A DNA stretch of 64,000 nt, taken from Acidobacteriota bacterium. Its GTDB lineage: Bacteria; Acidobacteriota; Thermoanaerobaculia; Multivoradales; Multivoraceae. Position numbers and translations under genes: made by a program. This document shows, in pieces, positions 58,845-64,000 of this stretch; position 1 is the first letter of the stretch; each line of letters opens with the position of its first letter. The stretch is taken from assembly GCA_003388555.1 (NCBI GenBank), contig QQVD01000057.1, positions 107,192-171,191 on the forward strand, given 5' to 3'. The notes under the pieces were generated by a model, which did no database searches, was not told the origin of the DNA, and was given only the letters and a program-made list of their open reading frames with translations.

Positions 58845-60092
58845 ATGAAGCACTCCGACCCGCCTCCCGGTTGGCGCCAGACGATCGCCCGGGCGACCTC
58901 GCTGCGCCGCGAGCTGCACCGAACGCCCGAGCTCGCCTGGGAGGAGCACGCGACGGCGGCGCTCATCCGCGCCGAGCTGGATCGGCTCGCGATCGGCTGG
59001 CGAGCCTGCGCCGGCACCGGCACCCTCGCGACACTGGCGGCGGCGGCCCAGGGCCGTCACGTCGCCCTGCGCGCCGACATCGACGGACTGGCGATCGACG
59101 AGGCGGGGCGACACGCCTGGCGTTCGCAGGTGCCGCACCGCATGCATGCGTGCGGCCACGACGGCCACAGCGCTGCGCTGCTGGCCACGGCTGCCTGGCT
59201 GAGGCGCCATGAGGCGGAGCTGCCGGGCCCGGTGACCCTGATCTTCCAGCCGGCGGAGGAGGGCGGGCACGGCGCCCGACGCATGGTGGAGGAGGGTGCC
59301 CTCGACGGGGTCGACTGTGTGTTCGGCTGGCACAACTGGCCGGCCCTCCCGTTCGGCACCGCCCTCTGCCCCGACGGCGTGGTGATGGCCGCGAACGGCA
59401 CCTTCCGGATCACCGTCGAGGGTCGCGGTGGCCATGCCAGCCAGCCCGAGGCCTGCCGCGACCCGGTGCTGGCGGGAGCCGCGATCACGGTGGCGTTGCA
59501 ACAGGTCGTCAGCCGCCTGAGAGCGCCGCAGGAGGCGGTGGTGGTCAGCGTCACCAGCTTCGACGCACGCGGCCCCGAGACCGTGATTCCGGACCGCTGC
59601 ACCCTCGCCGGCAGCATCCGCCTCTCGGACGAGAGTTTGCGTCGAGCCGTCGAACGCGATATCTCTCGAGTGGCGGCATCGACCGCGGAGGCGCACGGCG
59701 TCACCGCGACGGTGGAGCATTTTCCGCGCTACTCGGTCACCCGCAACCACGCCGAGGAGGCCTCGCGGTATCGCGCCGTACTCGCCGCCGAGCTCGGCAG
59801 CGCTTGGCGCGCCAACGCGCCGCTGCCGATCATGGCGTCGGAGGACTTCGGCGTCTACCTGGAACACCGGCCGGGCGCCTTCGCGCTGGTCGGTAGCGAC
59901 CCCGGGGACGGCACGGCACATCCCTGCCACAGTCCCCACTACGACTTCAACGACGCCCTCCTGCCGCGCGTGGTCCGAATCTACAGCCGCCTGGCCGGGC
60001 TCTCCGGTCCGTCCTCACCGACCTGCGGCGACCACCGTTCCGACTCGACCGATCGCGGCTCTGACAGGGAAGGAAGCGAGATCGCCAGATGA
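58845..60092 (+). CDS. M20 amidohydrolase, candidate N-acetyl-diaminobutyrate deacetylase (DoeB2-like)
   Basis: A 415-residue M20 peptidase-family metalloenzyme. Metal-site motifs: RADIDGLAI, ACGHDGHSA (about residue 102) and FQPAEEGGHGARRM, plus SEDFGVYL near the end. The family includes N-acyl amino-acid deacetylases. Its place in front of an EctB-like transaminase, a DoeA-like hydrolase and an aldehyde dehydrogenase suggests it removes acetate from N-acetyl-2,4-diaminobutyrate in ectoine breakdown, as proposed for M20-type DoeB2. Start ATG 58845; a longer frame upstream looks non-coding. The stop overlaps the next ATG (ATGA). Confidence 0.78.
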   Translation: MKHSDPPPGWRQTIARATSLRRELHRTPELAWEEHATAALIRAELDRLAIGWRACAGTGTLATLAAAAQGRHVALRADIDGLAIDEAGRHAWRSQVPHRMHACGHDGHSAALLATAAWLRRHEAELPGPVTLIFQPAEEGGHGARRMVEEGALDGVDCVFGWHNWPALPFGTALCPDGVVMAANGTFRITVEGRGGHASQPEACRDPVLAGAAITVALQQVVSRLRAPQEAVVVSVTSFDARGPETVIPDRCTLAGSIRLSDESLRRAVERDISRVAASTAEAHGVTATVEHFPRYSVTRNHAEEASRYRAVLAAELGSAWRANAPLPIMASEDFGVYLEHRPGAFALVGSDPGDGTAHPCHSPHYDFNDALLPRVVRIYSRLAGLSGPSSPTCGDHRSDSTDRGSDREGSEIAR

Positions 60093-61429
60093 CCACGACC
60101 CTCGATGCGAAGAAGACCACCGTCAGCGAGAAGCCGGCGCCCGAGCTCGCCCCGGCGCGTGACAACGACACCACCATCTTCGAGGCCCGCGAGTCGGAGG
60201 TCCGCGGCTACTGCCGCGCCTTCCCGACCGTGTTCGAGAGTGCCTCGAACGCCCGCCAGGTCGACGAGCTCGGGCGAAGCTACATCGACTTCTTCGGCGG
60301 CGCTGGGGTGCTCAACTTCGGTCACAACAACGAGCGCATGAAGCGGGCGATGATCGAGTACCTCGAGCGCGACGGAGTCGCCCACAGCCTCGACATGTAC
60401 ACCACAGCGAAGCGGGGCTTCGTCGAGCGCTTCACCGAGGTTGTGCTCGAGCCGCGCCGCATGCCGCACCGGCTACAGTTCGTCGGCCCGACCGGCACCA
60501 ACGCGGTCGAGGCGTCGCTCAAGCTGGCGCGCAAGATCACCAAGCGCTCGACCGTCGTGGCGTTCACCTCCGGCTTCCACGGCATGACGCTCGGCTCGCT
60601 CGCGTGCACCGCCAACAGCTACTTCCGCAGCGCCGCGGGGGTGCCGCTCGAGCACGTCGTCAGGCTGCCGTTCGAGACCGCACCCGGCGGCGGTATCGCG
60701 GCCCTGGAGGCCTACGACGCGGCGCTCGCCGATCCGTCGAGCGGGCTGGCGCCTCCTGCCGCCTTCCTGGTCGAGCCGGTGCAGGCGGAGGGCGGCGTGC
60801 ACGTCGCCAGCGGCGAGTGGCTGAAGGCGGTGCAGGATCTCGCCCGTAGGCACGGGGCACTGCTCATCCTCGACGACATCCAGGCCGGCTGCGGACGCAC
60901 CGGCTCCTACTTCAGCTTCGACGGTCTCGGCGTCGAGCCCGACATCGTCAACCTGGCCAAGGGCGTCGGCGGCTTCGGCACGCCCCTGGCGCTCAACCTG
61001 ATCCATCCCGAGCACGACCGCCACTGGTCGCCGGGAGAGCACACCGGGACCTTCCGCGGTCAGGGCCTGTCGTTCGTCGCCGGGCGCGAGGCACTGTCGT
61101 ACTTCGTCGGCGACGAGCTGATGGACGACGTGCGCCGCAAGGGCGAGCGCATGGCCGGCGCGCTCGCCGAGCTGGCCGAGGAGCTCGCCGAGCATCGCTT
61201 CGAGGTGCGCGGCAAGGGGATGATGCAGGGGCTCGACGTGGTGCATGGCGGGCTCGCCAAGGACGTGGCGAAGCGTTGCTTCGAATCGGGGCTGCTGATC
61301 GGCCCGTGCGGCAGCGGCGGCCGGGTGCTGAAGCTGATCCCACCGCTGACGACGCCGGACGAAGACCTCGAGGAGGGTCTCGAGCTGCTGGCGTCCTCCG
61401 TGCGCGCCGCCGTCGCCGCCCACTCCTGA
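60089..61429 (+). CDS. EctB-type 2,4-diaminobutyrate transaminase in a catabolic cluster (DoeD role)
   Basis: A 446-residue class-III PLP aminotransferase. The stretch TNAVEASLKLARK after FVGPTG, FHGMTLGSLACT, the IDDIQAGCGRTGSYFSF segment and FGHNN/GAGVLNF match EctB, which normally makes diaminobutyrate from aspartate semialdehyde and glutamate. No ectA or ectC is nearby, so the reaction likely runs in the reverse, catabolic direction. The PLP lysine is in NLAKGVGGFGTPL. About 30 extra residues at the N-terminus are low-complexity. The ATG overlaps the previous stop by 4 bases. Confidence 0.82.
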   Translation: MTTTLDAKKTTVSEKPAPELAPARDNDTTIFEARESEVRGYCRAFPTVFESASNARQVDELGRSYIDFFGGAGVLNFGHNNERMKRAMIEYLERDGVAHSLDMYTTAKRGFVERFTEVVLEPRRMPHRLQFVGPTGTNAVEASLKLARKITKRSTVVAFTSGFHGMTLGSLACTANSYFRSAAGVPLEHVVRLPFETAPGGGIAALEAYDAALADPSSGLAPPAAFLVEPVQAEGGVHVASGEWLKAVQDLARRHGALLILDDIQAGCGRTGSYFSFDGLGVEPDIVNLAKGVGGFGTPLALNLIHPEHDRHWSPGEHTGTFRGQGLSFVAGREALSYFVGDELMDDVRRKGERMAGALAELAEELAEHRFEVRGKGMMQGLDVVHGGLAKDVAKRCFESGLLIGPCGSGGRVLKLIPPLTTPDEDLEEGLELLASSVRAAVAAHS

Positions 61430-61451
61430 CAGAAGACCGAGGAGGCGAGCG

Positions 61452-62726
61452 GTGCGCAAGCGCGACGACATGACCTTCCCGCCGGAGGAGTACGAGCGGC
61501 GGCTGCACGAGCTACGCGAGCGGATGCAGAGGCGCCTGCTCGACGCGGTGGTGATCTCGGACCCCGAGAACCTGATGTACCTCACCGACTACCAGACCAC
61601 GGGCTACTCCTTCTTCCAGGCCCTGGTGGTGCCCCTGGAGTCGGATCCGTTCATGGTCACCCGCCGGCTCGAGGAGACCAACGTGCACGCCCGCACCTGG
61701 GTCGAGCTCACCAGGCCGTACCCCGACACCGGTGACGCGATCCAGATGCTGGTCGAGAGTCTGCGCGAGTTCGGTCTGCTCGGTGGTGCCATCGGCTACG
61801 AGCGCAACAGCTACTTCTTCGCCGCCTACCACCAGGACGCCCTGCACAGCGCGATCGCGGCGAGCCCCGGCCGCGGCCGGCTCAGCGACTGCTTCGGCAT
61901 CGTCGAGGAGGGGCGGGTGCGCAAATCGAAGCCGGAACTGGATCTCATGGCGCGGGCGGCGAAAGCGACAGAGGCCGGCATGTCGGCGGGGATCGAGGCG
62001 TGCGCCGCAGGGGTCACCGAGAACGAGATCGGCGCCGCGATCAGTGCCGCGATGTTCCGTGCCGGCGGCGAGCCGCCGGCGGTGATGCCGTACGTGACGT
62101 CGGGGCCGCGTTCGATGATCGGCCACGCCACCTGGGAGGGGCGCGAGGTGCGGCCCGGCGAGCACGTGTTCCTCGAGGTCGGAGGCTGCGTGCGTCGCTA
62201 CCACACCGCGATGATGCGCACGGTGGCGCTGTGCGATCCGACCCCGTCACTGGAGAAGGCGCAGGCACGCATGAAGACCGCCCTGGCCGAAGTGCACCGC
62301 ACCCTGAGGCCGGGGCTGACCGTCTCCGACGCCGACAACCTGGTGCGCAACATCATCACCGACAACGATGTCGGCGCCTCGCTGATCACGCGCTCGGGCT
62401 ACTCGATCGGCATCGCCTTCCCGCCGAGCTGGGACGAGGGCTACATCATCAGCCTGAAGCAGGGCGACTCCCGGGTGCTCGAGGAGGGGATGACCTTCCA
62501 CATCATTCCCTGGATGTGGGCCGTCGACGGGGACAAGACGGTGGGCATCTCGGACACCATCGCGATCACCGCGAACGGCTGCCGCTCGTTCTTCGGCCTC
62601 GATCTCGACTTCGTCTACAAGCCGGAAGCTGCGGTCGCGGAGCAGGTCGACGCGAGCCAGACGAGCCGCTCCGACGGCAGGCCTCCCGGCGGCTCCACGG
62701 AGACCGAGGAGGCGCAGCCGTGTTGA
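61452..62726 (+). CDS. doeA: ectoine hydrolase-like M24 family protein (DoeA-like)
   Basis: A 424-residue creatinase/aminopeptidase-P-fold protein. The N-terminal domain has AVVISDPENLMYLTDYQTTGYSFFQ, close to DoeA, which opens the ectoine ring to N-acetyl-diaminobutyrate. In the C-terminal pita-bread fold the two Asp metal ligands of prolidases are replaced (FLEVGGCVRRYHTAMMRT), as in metal-free creatinase-type members. A 30-residue Ser/Pro/Glu tail ends it. GTG 61452 has GAGGAGG 6 bases upstream; ATG 61470 is possible. The stop overlaps the next gene by 7 bases. Confidence 0.82.
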   Translation: MRKRDDMTFPPEEYERRLHELRERMQRRLLDAVVISDPENLMYLTDYQTTGYSFFQALVVPLESDPFMVTRRLEETNVHARTWVELTRPYPDTGDAIQMLVESLREFGLLGGAIGYERNSYFFAAYHQDALHSAIAASPGRGRLSDCFGIVEEGRVRKSKPELDLMARAAKATEAGMSAGIEACAAGVTENEIGAAISAAMFRAGGEPPAVMPYVTSGPRSMIGHATWEGREVRPGEHVFLEVGGCVRRYHTAMMRTVALCDPTPSLEKAQARMKTALAEVHRTLRPGLTVSDADNLVRNIITDNDVGASLITRSGYSIGIAFPPSWDEGYIISLKQGDSRVLEEGMTFHIIPWMWAVDGDKTVGISDTIAITANGCRSFFGLDLDFVYKPEAAVAEQVDASQTSRSDGRPPGGSTETEEAQPC

Positions 62727-64000
62727 TCGCCGTCGATCCGACCACTGGCGTCGAGCTGCGCCGCGTCGAGCCTGCGGACGAGGCGGGGCGCGAGGAGATC
62801 CTCGCTGCCGCCGCGGCCGCTGCCCCACCGTGGCGTGGCGCCTCCTTCGACCGGCGCGGCGCCCTGCTGCGCGGCGTCGCCGCGAGGCTACGTGCGGAGC
62901 GTGAGCGACTGGCGCTTCTGATGTGCGAGGAGATGGGCAAGCCGATCCGCGAAGGCCGCGGCGAGGTCGACAAGGCGGCCTGGTGTGCGGAGCACTACGC
63001 CGAGCACGGTGAGCACTACCTGGCCACGGAGAGGCTCACTTCGGACGCCAGCTCGAGCTATGTCCAGTACCTGCCACTGGGACCGGTGCTCGGCATCCTG
63101 CCGTGGAACGCGCCGCTGTGGCTGGCCTTCCGCTTCTGCGCCCCGGCGCTGATGGCCGGCAACCCGTGCGTGATGAAGCACGACCCGCACGTTCCCGGCT
63201 GCGCCGCAGCGATCGGTGCGATCTTCGACCAGGAGATCGCCGAGCACGGCGCGCCCGCCGGGGTCTTCATCAATCTGCCGCTCGCCACCGAGGACGTCGA
63301 GGAGGTGATCCGCGATCCACGGATCCGCGCCGTGTCCTTCACCGGGTCGGATCGCGGCGGAGCCGCGGTCGCGGCGGTCGCCGGATCGGTGATCAAGCCG
63401 GTGGTGCTCGAGCTCGGCGGTTCCGATCCCGGCATCGTTCTCGCTGACGCCGACCTCGACGAGGCCGCCAGGGTCCTGGCGCTGTCGCGGATCATCAACG
63501 CCGGGCAGTCGTGCATCGCAGCCAAGCGGTTGCTGGTGGAGGAGCCGGTCTACGAACCGTTCGTCGAGCGCCTCGAGGCGCAGCTCTCCGCCTTCCGTGT
63601 GGGCGACCCGCGCAGCGAGCAGACCGATGTCGGACCGATCGCCCGCGGCGACCTGCGCCGGGCGCTCGCCGCCCAGGTGGAAGAGACCGTGACGGCGGGA
63701 GCCCGCTGCCTCCTCGGTGGCGAGGTGCCGGAAGGCGGTGGCTTCTTCTACCCGGTGACGCTGCTCGCCGAAGTCCCCACCGACAGCGCGGCCTTCCGCG
63801 AGGAGACCTTCGGGCCGGTCGCCGCGGTGACGCGGGTCGGCGACGCCGAGGAGGCGATCGAGCTGGCCAACGACACCCCGTATGGCCTCGGCGCCGGATT
63901 GTGGACCCAGGCGGCCCGAGGCGAGGCGATGGCTCGCCAGATCGAGACCGGCCAGGTGGCGGTCAACGGGATCGTCAAGACCGATCCCCGCCTGCCCAGC
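62720..64000 (+). CDS. NAD(P)-dependent aldehyde dehydrogenase (partial; DoeC-like)
   Basis: The gene runs off the right edge after about 427 codons. It is an aldehyde dehydrogenase of the succinate-semialdehyde group: PLGPVLGILPWNAPLW (coenzyme domain), SFTGSDRGG, catalytic Glu in VLELGGSDP and catalytic Cys at about residue 265 in GQSCIAAKR. In this operon it may oxidise aspartate semialdehyde to aspartate, the DoeC step. GTG 62720 has GGAGG 7 bases upstream and overlaps the doeA stop. The NAD(P)-binding lysine of the usual KP motif reads MKHDP here. No stop codon is seen before the edge. Confidence 0.83.
   Translation, partial: MLIAVDPTTGVELRRVEPADEAGREEILAAAAAAAPPWRGASFDRRGALLRGVAARLRAERERLALLMCEEMGKPIREGRGEVDKAAWCAEHYAEHGEHYLATERLTSDASSSYVQYLPLGPVLGILPWNAPLWLAFRFCAPALMAGNPCVMKHDPHVPGCAAAIGAIFDQEIAEHGAPAGVFINLPLATEDVEEVIRDPRIRAVSFTGSDRGGAAVAAVAGSVIKPVVLELGGSDPGIVLADADLDEAARVLALSRIINAGQSCIAAKRLLVEEPVYEPFVERLEAQLSAFRVGDPRSEQTDVGPIARGDLRRALAAQVEETVTAGARCLLGGEVPEGGGFFYPVTLLAEVPTDSAAFREETFGPVAAVTRVGDAEEAIELANDTPYGLGAGLWTQAARGEAMARQIETGQVAVNGIVKTDPRLPS

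Overview
The window is a high-GC (roughly 70%), gene-dense bacterial chromosome segment with about 45 protein-coding genes and two tRNAs. I see no insertion sequence, phage, integrase or CRISPR, and codon use is even throughout. Housekeeping synteny (phoH-HD phosphohydrolase-ybeY-era; recO-glyQ-glyS-ppdK; der-merR-tRNA-Pro), an EtfBA-EtfD quinone-linked electron-transfer set and several secreted oxidoreductases suggest a free-living aerobic heterotroph. An Acidobacteriota (Thermoanaerobaculia-like) or a high-GC deltaproteobacterial-type lineage fits best. This placement is an inference from gene content only.

Layout. 1-13.6 kb: tail of a 3-hydroxyacyl-CoA dehydrogenase, then a translationally coupled core operon (PhoH, 7TM-HD phosphohydrolase, a single-polypeptide YbeY-Era fusion), MgtE, and RecO with an unusually divergent GlyQ/GlyS pair and pyruvate phosphate dikinase. 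13.9-31 kb: stress-type proteins (DUF892; glycine-zipper protein with duplicated repeats), a secreted PIG-L family protein, a short-chain dehydrogenase, a DUF885 lipoprotein, a YkvI-like membrane protein, a PQQ/cytochrome c dehydrogenase, several small enzymes and a minus-strand group ending with enoyl-CoA hydratase and GlyA. 31.5-36.5 kb: a TetR regulator with a clear promoter/operator, then etfB, etfA and etfD. 36.6-42.3 kb: a frameshifted S41-like protease gene, a secreted protein with a C-terminal sorting-like tail, a PHM-type copper monooxygenase fused to a cytochrome c motif, and a VapBC toxin-antitoxin pair.

42.4-58.5 kb: a SahR-like ArsR/methyltransferase-fold regulator followed by ahcY (SAM cycle), a structured 620-bp intergenic region, a LysM lytic transglycosylase, a Nudix hydrolase, an amidohydrolase lipoprotein, RsmD, Rex, tRNA-Leu(CAG), RNase R, Der, a MerR regulator and tRNA-Pro(GGG). 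58.8-64 kb: a four-gene ectoine-catabolism-like operon (M20 deacetylase, EctB-type transaminase, DoeA-like hydrolase, aldehyde dehydrogenase running off the window).

Recurring regulatory signal: a -10 element TAnnnT (TAGAGT, TACCAT, TATACT, TAGCCT) lies exactly 6-7 nt upstream of the start codon of several genes. This points to frequent leaderless mRNAs alongside genes with ordinary Shine-Dalgarno leaders. The strongest candidates for new biology are the YbeY-Era fusion, the motif-depleted glyQS pair at its canonical locus, the ectoine cluster built with a biosynthesis-type EctB transaminase, and the SahR-ahcY unit with twin palindromes.
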